64,000 nucleotides of DNA. It comes from JADGGM01 sp025449955 (GTDB lineage: Bacteria > Gemmatimonadota > Gemmatimonadetes > Gemmatimonadales > Gemmatimonadaceae). Positions 15,904 to 22,556 of this stretch are shown piece after piece. Position numbers and translations under genes: made by a program. The stretch is from assembly GCA_036554285.1 (NCBI GenBank), contig DATBNO010000060.1, forward strand, positions 1 through 64,000, read 5' to 3'. The notes beneath the pieces were generated by a model. That model saw only the letters and a list, made by a program, of their open reading frames with translations. It was not told the origin of the DNA and made no database searches. Position 1 is the stretch's first letter. Each line of letters starts with the position of its first letter.

Positions 15904-16959
15904 ATGCGGTACGGATATTGGCTGCCGGTGTTCGGCGGGTGGCTCCGCAACGTGCCCGACGAAAACATGGACGGCAGTTGGGCCTACGTGAGCCGCCTCG
16001 CTCGGCGCAGCGAGCAGATCGGCTACGATATCACGCTCATCGCCGAGCTGTTCCTGAACGACATCAAGGGGGTCGACGCGCCGGCACTGGATGCGTGGTC
16101 GACGGCGGCGGCGCTGGCGGCGGTAACCGAGCGGCTGGAGCTCATGGTCGCCGTTAGGCCGACGTTCCATTCGCCGGCCATCCTTGCCAAGCAGGCGGCG
16201 AACATCGATCAGATCGCCAACGGGCGCCTGGCGCTCAACGTGGTGTCGAGCTGGTGGTCGGACGAAGCGCGCCGCTATGGTGTGCAGTTCGACCAGCACG
16301 ACGATCGCTACGCGCGGACGGCCGAGTGGCTGGATGTGCTCGACGGCGCGTGGCACGAGCCCAAGTTTTCGTACCACGGTAAGTACTACAACGTGGATGA
16401 CCTGGTGCTCGAGCCCAAGCCGGCGCGCGCGCCGCGCCCGACGATCTATGCGGGCGGCGAATCGGAAGCGGCCAAGACGCTCATCGCGCGGGCGTGCGAT
16501 GCCTACGTGATGCACGGCGATCCGGCCGAGCGCATCGAGCCGAAAATCGCGGACATGAAGCGCCGGCGCGAGGCCGTCGATCCCGAACCGATGACGTACG
16601 GCATGGCGGCGTACTTCATCGTGCGTAACACGGAAGCCGAGGCGAAGCGCGAGATGGAGCGCATCACCAACGTGTCGCCGGGATCGCCGGGCTATAACAA
16701 TTACCAGGATTGGATCTCGAACACGAAGCTCGAGCAGCAGGTGAGTCTCGAGGATTACTCGGTGTCTAACCGCGGACTGCGTGCGGGACTCGTAGGAACG
16801 CCGGAGCAGGTGGCAGAGCGGATCATCGATCTCGAGAAGGCCGGGCTCAACTTGCTGCTGCTGCAGTGCAGTCCGCAGTTCGAGGAGATGGAGCGGTTCG
16901 CCGAGCAAGTGATGCCGCTGGTGGAGCAGGAGCGGACTGCGGCGAGCCGGTCCAGCTGA
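15904..16959 (+). CDS. LLM-class FMNH2-dependent monooxygenase (SfnG/SsuD-like)
   Basis: A 351-residue luciferase-like TIM-barrel oxidoreductase. It begins MRYGYWLPVFGGWLR and holds ERLELMVAVRPTFHSPAILA, NGRLALNVVSSWW and PRPTIYAGGESEAAKTLIAR, matching dimethylsulfone (SfnG) and alkanesulfonate (SsuD) monooxygenases that cleave C-S bonds with FMNH2 and O2. The partner reductase is encoded at 14335. It starts two bases after the ATP-grasp stop, so all three genes form one transcription unit. Whether the substrate is a sulfone, sulfonate or something linked to the ATP-grasp product cannot be told. Confidence 0.88.
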   Translation: MRYGYWLPVFGGWLRNVPDENMDGSWAYVSRLARRSEQIGYDITLIAELFLNDIKGVDAPALDAWSTAAALAAVTERLELMVAVRPTFHSPAILAKQAANIDQIANGRLALNVVSSWWSDEARRYGVQFDQHDDRYARTAEWLDVLDGAWHEPKFSYHGKYYNVDDLVLEPKPARAPRPTIYAGGESEAAKTLIARACDAYVMHGDPAERIEPKIADMKRRREAVDPEPMTYGMAAYFIVRNTEAEAKREMERITNVSPGSPGYNNYQDWISNTKLEQQVSLEDYSVSNRGLRAGLVGTPEQVAERIIDLEKAGLNLLLLQCSPQFEEMERFAEQVMPLVEQERTAASRSS

Positions 16960-16985
16960 TATCGGAGTGTGGAGGAAGTCGGGCC

Positions 16986-17064
16986 GTCCAACTGCCGCTC
17001 ATCGGCGCAGCGGCAAGGGCGTGAGGGGGTTACCGAGACACTCGGCGCCAGCGGCGCGTTAGAC
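16986..17064. other. Possible degenerate integron attC site
   Basis: GTCCAAC (fits RYYYAAC) at 16986-16992, a TGCCGCT...AGCGGCA stem just after it, and GTTAGAC (fits GTTRRRY) at 17058-17064. The half-sites are not perfect complements and the right inner arm is unclear, so this is a weak candidate that would open the cassette array. Confidence 0.3.
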
Positions 17065-17079
17065 TGACAGCGGCCGACA

Positions 17080-17241
17080 GCCTAACACCACGAATCGCGG
17101 CACGCTGTCGCGATATACTGGCGGATGGAATAACGGCTTGTGGTGAATACATCAGCCTCGGGCCAGCACGTGTTATACTGCAGGGGGTATTCGTATCGTC
17201 ATCTTCTGCAGTCTATTGCTGCTGCCTAACACGCGTTAGCC
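17080..17241. other. Non-coding cassette remnant bounded by attC core sites
   Basis: Between GCCTAAC (17080-17086) and the pair GCCTAAC-ACGC-GTTAGCC (17224-17241) I see no open frame of note. The last GTTAGCC is followed by CGCACACTACGAATCACG, which parallels GCGGCACACACGCATCATG after the next attC site, so 17235-17241 looks like the recombination point in front of the first gene cassette. The rest may be a decayed cassette. This accounts for most of the 298-base gap between the monooxygenase and the next gene. Confidence 0.4.
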
Positions 17242-17257
17242 GCACACTACGAATCAC

Positions 17258-17713
17258 GTGACGTTGCACTTACGCTACGAATTGACAGGGACGGGTTGGG
17301 CAGATTGCACGTTCGAGCTGGATGGGCAGCGCGTGCATACGACCGCCTCCTATCTGTCCGACGCACTCGATGATTTATGTCGCGCCACTCTCGAAGTGTT
17401 GCGTGGCGAGTCTCACGCCGAGGCGGTCTTCGAAGAAGAACCGGGTGAGTATCGTTGGCTCCTCGATCGATCGGAGGATCAACGTGTACGCATTCGGATT
17501 GTGGACGGAGTCACCACACGCGAAAATCCGATCGACGCTGTCGTCGTGGACGGAGTATGCACCGCGCGCGAACTCGGGCAAGCGGTGCTCTCCGAGCTTC
17601 AAAGATTGATAGAGCTCCACGGCGAGGAAGGGTATCACAAGGAGTGCGTTCGATTCCCGTTCCCGCGATCTCGGCTTGAGGATTTGAGGGCTGTGCTCGT
17701 AGCCAATGCGTAG
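17258..17713 (+). CDS. Gene-cassette protein of unknown function
   Basis: A 151-residue protein with GTG start 17 bases after a recombination point. Features: acidic (FEEEPGEYRWLLDR), ASYLSDALDDLCRATLEVLR helix, PIDAVVVDGV strand. I recall similar proteins (a SYLSDAL...EPGEYRW pattern) as uncharacterised and scattered, in keeping with cassette-borne genes, but cannot name a family. Codon usage is less GC-rich at third positions than in flanking genes. It is followed directly by an attC site, so gene plus site form one mobile cassette. Confidence 0.7.
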   Translation: MTLHLRYELTGTGWADCTFELDGQRVHTTASYLSDALDDLCRATLEVLRGESHAEAVFEEEPGEYRWLLDRSEDQRVRIRIVDGVTTRENPIDAVVVDGVCTARELGQAVLSELQRLIELHGEEGYHKECVRFPFPRSRLEDLRAVLVANA

Positions 17714-17731
17714 TCTGCGGCGCGACGTGGC

Positions 17732-17828
17732 GTCTAACACGCCGTTGCAGCTGACGAACGCACCAAGCATCATCTACTGATCTGAATTCTGTCAGGTGCG
17801 TTCGCAGCTGAACGTCAGGACGTTAGGC
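17732..17828. other. Integron attC recombination site
   Basis: Outer half-sites GTCTAAC (17732-17738) and GTTAGGC (17822-17828). Inner arms CAGCTGACGAACGCACC (17748-17764) and GGTGCGTTCGCAGCTG (17795-17810) pair perfectly except for one unpaired A, the extrahelical base that gives attC its strand polarity. Length 97 bp, within the attC range, and it sits just after a stop codon and before the next cassette gene. Confidence 0.85.
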
Positions 17829-17874
17829 GGCACACACGCATCATGACCGCCATCACTACCAAATGAAGAAGACC

Positions 17875-18216
17875 ATGGCCAAATACCTGATCTCCTTCCC
17901 CAGCGCGGCGATGGTCGTGCCCGAGAGTGAGTGGGAGGCGGTGGGTCGCGACGCGCACGCCGTGATCGACGAGGCGAAGGCCGCCGGCGTCTACGTCTTC
18001 GGCGGCGGCATCGACGAACACGTGCCGCCCGCGCTCGTCTCAGCTGACGGCGCGGTCACCGATGGCGGCTACCCGTGGGCGCCGCCGCTTGACGGCGGTT
18101 TCACCGTGCTCGACCTGCCCTCGCGCGAGGAGGCCGTCGCATGGGCCGCGCGCATAGCCAAGGCCTGCCGCTGCGATCAGGAGTTGCGCGTCTTCGGGTT
18201 CGACCCGCGGTCCTGA
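17875..18216 (+). CDS. YCII-related (YciI family) cassette protein
   Basis: A ~113-residue YCII-domain protein of the kind annotated as YciI-related and frequent in environmental integrons: MAKYLISFPSAAMVVPE, then AGVYVFGGGIDEHVPPALVS, PPLDGGFTVLDLPSREEAVAW. The fold is dimeric ferredoxin-like; activity unknown. GAAGAAG seven bases before supports ATG 17875; an in-frame ATG at 17863 is the alternative. It lies between two attC sites and is therefore the second gene cassette. Confidence 0.82.
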   Translation: MAKYLISFPSAAMVVPESEWEAVGRDAHAVIDEAKAAGVYVFGGGIDEHVPPALVSADGAVTDGGYPWAPPLDGGFTVLDLPSREEAVAWAARIAKACRCDQELRVFGFDPRS

Positions 18217-18230
18217 CGGTGGTCGGCGCG

Positions 18231-18288
18231 GCCTAACAATTCGTTCAAGCCAACGCCGCTTCGCGGCGCGGCCTAAGTCGCGGCCCGG
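18231..18288. other. Integron attC site with degenerate right half-site
   Basis: GCCTAAC at 18231-18237 followed by AATTCGTTCAAGCCAACGCC and GCTTCGCGGCG gives the classic attC left half and short hairpin (left GCC..CGCCGC, right GCGGCGCGGC). The expected final GCGTTAGGC is replaced by GCGGCCCGG, so the site probably marks the decayed right end of the array. It begins 14 bases after the YCII gene stop. Confidence 0.75.
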
Positions 18289-18388
18289 ACACGGACGTGA
18301 GGACGAGGGCGTCCTCGAGAACATGTCAGCGGACCGGACCTCGAGAAACCGGTCCGTCGCTATTGGAGCCACGCGTGATGCCTAACCG

Positions 18389-18417
18389 GCTCCCGGTGCC
18401 GACCACGCACCGGGAGC
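18389..18417. terminator. Perfect 11-bp stem-loop between convergent genes
   Basis: GCTCCCGGTGC pairs with GCACCGGGAGC around a 7-base loop, 12 bases beyond the stop of the leftward YidB-like gene and after the cassette array. There is no T tract on either strand, so it may terminate poorly or act as an mRNA 3' stabiliser; the position argues for an end-of-gene role. Confidence 0.45.
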
Positions 18418-18429
18418 ACGGAACGCGAG

Positions 18430-18852
18430 TCAGGCCGTCGCCTGCGGCGGCGCCGGCGCCGGCGGCGTGAGCGGAACCGAAGCGGCCGCCGCCGGTACCG
18501 CGCCGTTAGGCGTCAGCTTGTCGACCACTTGCGGCAGGATCGTGGCCAGGCCCGACGAGATGGTCGACGTCGGGACGCCGAGCTTGGTGGCCAGCGCCTG
18601 AATCTTCTCGTTGCCTAACGCACTGTCGATCTGCGCGGCCGTCACCGGTTGGTTGTGCTCGCGCGAGATCCACGAATTCACCACGTCGCCGAGTCCCTTT
18701 TCACGCAGCGTCTGGACGAGTCCTTGCAGACCGCCCGGATGCGAATGGACGAAATCGGTCACGTGTCCCATGAGGCCGGGGTGATCGGAGCCCTGCTGCA
18801 CCGCGGACTCGATCTCGTTCACTTTGCCGGTCACGTTGTCGAGCAGTCCCAT
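18430..18852 (-). CDS. YidB-like protein (DUF937)
   Basis: A 140-residue YidB/DUF937 protein: MGLLDNVTGKVNEIESAV, a Gly-rich LQGLVQTLREKGLGDVVNSW segment and the VTAAQIDSALGNEKIQALAT repeat unit, with PQVVDKLTPNGAVP followed by an Ala/Pro-rich tail. The role of the family is not known. It stands alone 47 bases after the DUF3761 gene on the same strand and ends at a stem-loop. Confidence 0.82.
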   Translation of the reverse strand: MGLLDNVTGKVNEIESAVQQGSDHPGLMGHVTDFVHSHPGGLQGLVQTLREKGLGDVVNSWISREHNQPVTAAQIDSALGNEKIQALATKLGVPTSTISSGLATILPQVVDKLTPNGAVPAAAASVPLTPPAPAPPQATA

Positions 18853-18899
18853 GGCGTCCTCCAGGATGGCGAGCCATCCAGTCAGTTAGAATGTCGCGG

Positions 18900-19349
18900 T
18901 CACGGTTTCGGCTGCAGCCATTGCGCGACTCCGCCGTGACGCGAGCACGTTCCCGTGCGATGCTTACTGTGCGAATAGAGTCCGTCCTTGCACTTGGCCA
19001 TCGCGCCCGTCGGATCGTTGTTCTCGGACGTGCCGCTGCCGGCGGTTGCCGTCGATGAGCCGGTGCTCTTGGTCGGCGCCGCTGTGGCAGCGGCTGCGGG
19101 TGCCGGCGAGGACGCAGTTGCGGCGGCTGCCGTTCCAGGCGACGCGGCCGTGCCAGTTGCCGCGGTCGATCCTGTGGAGCTCTTGTTCACACCGCCGTGG
19201 TGCGAACATGCACCTTTCCCGGCTTTCGATGACGAGCCGTCCTTGCATGTGACCGTGGCGGTGGTCGCCGTCGCTTGCGCGCTGACTGCGATCGGCGCAA
19301 CGAGACAGGCCGCGGCGACGGCCGCGGTGATGAGTGACAGAGGGCGCAT
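18900..19349 (-). CDS. Secreted DUF3761 protein with two CxDG...HHGGV motifs
   Basis: A 149-residue exported protein: signal peptide MRPLSLITAAVAAACLVAPI with cleavage near SAQA, then two DUF3761-type motifs, CKDGSSSKAGKGACSHHGGV and CKDGLYSHSKHRTGTCSRHG, separated by a ~70-residue Ala/Thr/Ser/Pro linker. The motif pairs two cysteines with histidines, so metal or disulfide stabilisation is possible; function unknown. Start at ATG 19349 (GGAGG six to ten bases before) rather than the longer frame to 19520, because the signal peptide begins there. Confidence 0.82.
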   Translation of the reverse strand: MRPLSLITAAVAAACLVAPIAVSAQATATTATVTCKDGSSSKAGKGACSHHGGVNKSSTGSTAATGTAASPGTAAAATASSPAPAAAATAAPTKSTGSSTATAGSGTSENNDPTGAMAKCKDGLYSHSKHRTGTCSRHGGVAQWLQPKP

Positions 19350-19395
19350 GCACACCTCCACATTGGGATTGTTCGGTACGGCTGAACCCACTACG

Positions 19396-19424
19396 AGCGT
19401 ACGTGTTCCTGGAGGGGACTGCAA
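19396..19424 (-). promoter_or_regulatory. Possible sigma-70-type promoter of the DUF3761 gene
   Basis: Reading leftward: TTGCAG (19424-19419), 17-base spacer, TACGCT (19401-19396), 46 bases before the ATG. Four or more matches to each consensus box and ideal spacing, but promoter consensus in this organism is not known. Confidence 0.3.
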
Positions 19425-19510
19425 GTGTAGCCGGCTAGCAAGCTCTGGCGTATAGTGGGGTTGGGGCCCGACTGTCGCGCCATAGCTTTGAGCGTGAGCC
19501 CGCGCCGACC

Positions 19511-20302
19511 ATGACTTCATCCCGCTTGCCCAACCGAGAGCGTGACACGCCGAGCGGCGCGCCGAGTGAGAGCGCGCCGCTCGTGGTGCTGCTCATTGAT
19601 GACGAAGCGAAGATTCGCGCCGCGGTGCGCGACGCGCTCTCGTCGGACCGCGTCGAGATGATCGACGCGGCGTCTGGCGCCGCCGGCCTAACGATGGCGG
19701 AGGCCCGTCGCCCCGATCTCGTGCTGGTCGACCTGGGGCTCCCCGACATGGAAGGCGTGGAGATCGTGCGTGCACTCCGGCGATGGTCGACGGCGCCGGT
19801 CATCGTCCTAACGGCGCGCCACGCCGAGGATGAAAAGGTGTCGCTGCTCGACGCCGGCGCGGACGACTACGTGACGAAACCGTTCAGTCTCGCCGAGCTG
19901 CGCGCGCGGGTACGGGCGCAGTTGCGTCGTGCGCGCATGCCGAAGGTGCCCGGCGGCGACGCGCCGGTGCGCGTCGCGGGCGGCGACATCGAAATCGATC
20001 TCGCTCGGCGCGCGGTCACTCGGCGCGCGACGGGCGATGCGATTCATCTGACACCGACCGAGTGGTCGCTGCTCGAAGTGCTGGTGCGCCATGCGGACCG
20101 GCCGGTGACGCATCGACAGCTCTATCAGGCGGTATGGGGCAACACGTACGGCGACACGGCGCACTACCTGCGCGTGTACGTGGCGCATTTGCGCCGGAAG
20201 CTGGAGCACGATCCGTACGAGCCGCGATTCATCCTCACCGAGCCCGGCGTCGGCTATCGCCTAACGTTGGACGGCGGCGATCTGGAGGGCGATGCGCGCT
20301 AG
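19511..20302 (+). CDS. kdpE: KdpE response regulator
   Basis: OmpR-type response regulator that activates the potassium-uptake genes downstream. The receiver has Asp30-Asp31, phosphoacceptor Asp74 in LVDLGLPD, a Thr in LTARHAEDEKV and Lys in YVTKPFSLAELRARV; the C-terminal winged helix carries IHLTPTEWSLLEVLVRHADR and HYLRVYVAHLRRKLEHDP, typical of KdpE. It overlaps the sensor-kinase gene by eleven bases. In most species kdpDE follow the transporter genes; here the regulator leads. Confidence 0.93.
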   Translation: MTSSRLPNRERDTPSGAPSESAPLVVLLIDDEAKIRAAVRDALSSDRVEMIDAASGAAGLTMAEARRPDLVLVDLGLPDMEGVEIVRALRRWSTAPVIVLTARHAEDEKVSLLDAGADDYVTKPFSLAELRARVRAQLRRARMPKVPGGDAPVRVAGGDIEIDLARRAVTRRATGDAIHLTPTEWSLLEVLVRHADRPVTHRQLYQAVWGNTYGDTAHYLRVYVAHLRRKLEHDPYEPRFILTEPGVGYRLTLDGGDLEGDAR

Positions 20303-21923
20303 CATCGTCACGCCGGCGCGCGTCCGCACCTGGGTACTGGCCGCGCTGGCGCTCGCCGCGACGACGGCCGGCATGGTGGCGGTGCGGGCGTCGTTGGACA
20401 AGGCGCACGTGGCGCTCGTGTTCCTGCTCATCGTGTTGGTCGGGAGCGCGGTGGGCGGACGCGTCTTGGGTCTGGTGCTGGCGGTGGTCGCGTTCCTGTT
20501 GTTCGACTACCTGTTCCTGCCGCCGTACGGCACGATCGTGGTGACCAATCCGCTCGACTGGCTGGTGCTGGTGGCCTTCCTGCTCACGAGCGTCGTGGCG
20601 ACGCAGCTCTTGAGCCGCGCGCAGGAGCGCGCCGAGGTCGCGCGCCGGCACGCGGCCGAAGTGGAGCGCCTGGCTGCGTTAGGCGCGGAGGCGCTCAACG
20701 CGGCCCGCGCCGACGACGCCTTGCGCACGATCGCCGAGGTGATCCAGTCGGCGCTGTCGTTAGGCTGCTGCGAGATCTACCTGCGGCGGCCGTCGGCCGG
20801 CGACGCCGAGGCGCAGGAGCGGGTGCCGCTCGAGCGCGTGGCGCAGGCGGGCGACGGATGCGCCGACGCGGCGCCCGAGGATGACGTGTCGCTGGCGGCC
20901 TGGGTGGGCGCGCACGGGCTGCCGGCGATGGTGCGCGTGGATGGGCTCACGCACGTCGCGCCGCAGCAGGCGGTGGCACAATCGGGGCCGGCGTTGGGCG
21001 CGTTCTGGCTGGTGGGCGGCGGTGTGCGCACGCTGCTCCTGCCGCTCCGCGTACGCGAGCGCACGGTGGGCGTGTTGCGCGCGGCGGGCACGCCGGCCAT
21101 CGCTCTGCGCGCCGACCAACGCCAATTCCTGGACGCCCTCGCCTACTACGCCGCGTTAGGCGTCGAGCGCCTTCGCCTAACCGCGGAGGCCGCGCACGCC
21201 GAGGCGTTGCGGGAGGCGGACCGGCTCAAGAACGCGCTCTTGGCCGCGGTGTCGCACGACCTGCGGACGCCGCTCACCACGATCAAAGCGCTGGCCGGCG
21301 CCATCGAGGAAGAGGGCGCGAGCGTGGGCGACGCGCGCGCGGTTTCGATCGAGGAAGAAGCGGACCGCCTGGGCCGTGTGGTGGGCGACCTGCTCGATCT
21401 CTCGCGCCTCATGGGCGGCGCGCTGGCGTTGAGTCCCGAAGTGAACGCGGCCGAAGATCTCGTCGGCGCGGTGCGCCAGCGCGTGGCCGGGGTGCTGCAT
21501 GGCCGCGAGATCCAGGTCCACGCCGGCCCCGCCTCCGGAGACGGCGCGCAGGCCCCCATGCTCCTCGGACGCTTCGACTTCGTGCACGCGCTCCGTGCGT
21601 TAGGCAATCTGGTCGAGAACGCGCTCAAGTACGGGGCGCCCGGCACGCCGGTGGAGCTCGACGTGGACCGCGATGGTCCGATGCTCCTGTTCCGGGTGTC
21701 GGACCGCGGTCCCGGCGTGCCCGAGGCCGAGCGCGAGCGGATTTTCGAGCCGTTCTATCGGCCGCCCGGCGTGCCGGCCGACATCGGCGGCTCGGGACTC
21801 GGCCTAACGATCGCGCGCGGGCTCGCCGAGGCACAGGGCGGCGATGTGCGGTACGAGCCGAGGCCCGGCGGCGGGAGCGTGTTTTCGCTGCGGTTGCCGG
21901 CGGTCGAGGGCGTAGGGGCGTAG
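20292..21923 (+). CDS. kdpD: KdpD C-terminal half: DUF4118 membrane domain, GAF, histidine kinase
   Basis: A 543-residue sensor kinase equal to the C-terminal part of KdpD. Four hydrophobic spans in the first 110 residues (DUF4118, including LFDYLFLPPYGTIVVTNPLD), a GAF-like domain to about 295, HisKA with phosphoacceptor His near 322 in LAAVSHDLRTPLTT, and an ATPase domain with NLVENALKYGAPGTPVELDV, DRGPGVPEAERERIFEPFYR and GGSGLGLTIARGLAEAQGG. The usual N-terminal KdpD and universal-stress domains are absent; they are encoded separately at 28419-29642. Confidence 0.92.
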   Translation: MRASIVTPARVRTWVLAALALAATTAGMVAVRASLDKAHVALVFLLIVLVGSAVGGRVLGLVLAVVAFLLFDYLFLPPYGTIVVTNPLDWLVLVAFLLTSVVATQLLSRAQERAEVARRHAAEVERLAALGAEALNAARADDALRTIAEVIQSALSLGCCEIYLRRPSAGDAEAQERVPLERVAQAGDGCADAAPEDDVSLAAWVGAHGLPAMVRVDGLTHVAPQQAVAQSGPALGAFWLVGGGVRTLLLPLRVRERTVGVLRAAGTPAIALRADQRQFLDALAYYAALGVERLRLTAEAAHAEALREADRLKNALLAAVSHDLRTPLTTIKALAGAIEEEGASVGDARAVSIEEEADRLGRVVGDLLDLSRLMGGALALSPEVNAAEDLVGAVRQRVAGVLHGREIQVHAGPASGDGAQAPMLLGRFDFVHALRALGNLVENALKYGAPGTPVELDVDRDGPMLLFRVSDRGPGVPEAERERIFEPFYRPPGVPADIGGSGLGLTIARGLAEAQGGDVRYEPRPGGGSVFSLRLPAVEGVGA

Positions 21924-22017
21924 AGTGCGGCATCGGCTGCTAGTAGGCCGGGGAGAGCGCTTTCGCTCATGGTGAAAGGATGTGGGACTCGCCTCGTTAG
22001 CTCCTCTGTAAATGTCT

Positions 22018-22189
22018 CAAGGGATAACCAAAGGGATACAAAAGATGGGGAGGATCGCTGCTGCGCACAGGTGGGCGCATCGCACGCGCGCGTGACATCA
22101 TCCAGGTGGGTGCGCCGGTGATTTTGGTTGGCACCGAGTCGATCTTCTCCATCTCTTGCATCACTTTTGCTATCCTTTGCACCCTTTGT
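22018..22189. repeat. Intergenic long imperfect hairpin, GGATAAC family (element A)
   Basis: Left arm (22018-22059) CAAGGGATAACCAAAGGGAT followed by ACAAAAGATGGGGAGGATCG; right arm (22138-22189) GTCGATCTTCTCCATCTCTT, then CTATCCTTTGCACCCTTTG. The arms pair imperfectly and are made of short GGATA/AAAGG units. GATGGNGANGATCGC is shared with element B at 30716-30891. It fills most of the 429-base gap between kdpD and the small kdp genes; the rest of the gap shows a run of nine C, a run of eight T (22224-22231) and no gene. Confidence 0.6.
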
Positions 22190-22352
22190 CGAAGAAGCCC
22201 GTGTCCCCCCCCCGGCATTGACGTTTTTTTTAGGTCGTTAGCCCGGCGATTTTGACGCGGCGTTGACGCCCGGTGCCCTAGTGTTCTCTCGCGCGGCAAC
22301 GTCCGTCGCCGCGTGACGTGAACACGACGGACCAGACCGGGGTGCGACGCGC

Positions 22353-22469
22353 ATGCTGGACCTGTTGTACGTGGCGGGCACGATCGCCTTCTTCGCCCTC
22401 ATGATCGCCTACGTGCACGCGTGCGAGTCGTTAGGCGCGCGGCACGACGCGGATGAGCGGTCGCCGTGA
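22353..22469 (+). CDS. Small single-span membrane protein upstream of kdpF
   Basis: A 38-residue ORF, MLDLLYVAGTIAFFALMIAY followed by a short charged tail (CESLGARHDADERSP). It has one hydrophobic span and its stop overlaps the kdpF GTG start (GTGA), so it is translated as part of the kdp operon. I recall comparable small proteins (LLYI..T..FFAL..) ahead of kdpF in other bacteria, but no named family. A structural accessory to KdpFABC is possible. Confidence 0.6.
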   Translation: MLDLLYVAGTIAFFALMIAYVHACESLGARHDADERSP

Positions 22470-22555
22470 CGGCCGACATGATGGTCGCCGGGCTGGTCGC
22501 GGTGGGCGTGCTGGTCTATCTCGTGTACACCCTCCTGCGCCCCGAGCGGTTCTGA
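22466..22555 (+). CDS. kdpF: KdpF small subunit
   Basis: A 29-residue single-span peptide, MTADMMVAGLVAVGVLVYLV then YTLLRPERF, matching the length and Y-L-V-Y...ERF ending of KdpF, which stabilises the KdpABC complex. GTG start at 22466 overlaps the preceding stop; internal ATGs at 22478 and 22481 are alternatives. Its TGA is one base before the kdpA ATG. Confidence 0.8.
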   Translation: MTADMMVAGLVAVGVLVYLVYTLLRPERF

Positions 22556-22556
22556 C

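Noticed and set aside
17224..17241. GCCTAAC-ACGC-GTTAGCC as a complete attC site
   Set aside because: Half-sites are only four bases apart, with no room for inner arms; I treat it as the end of a degenerate site rather than a functional one.
22224..22231. T8 run as a rho-independent terminator
   Set aside because: No GC hairpin immediately before it on either strand; it may simply be part of the A/T-rich surroundings of element A.
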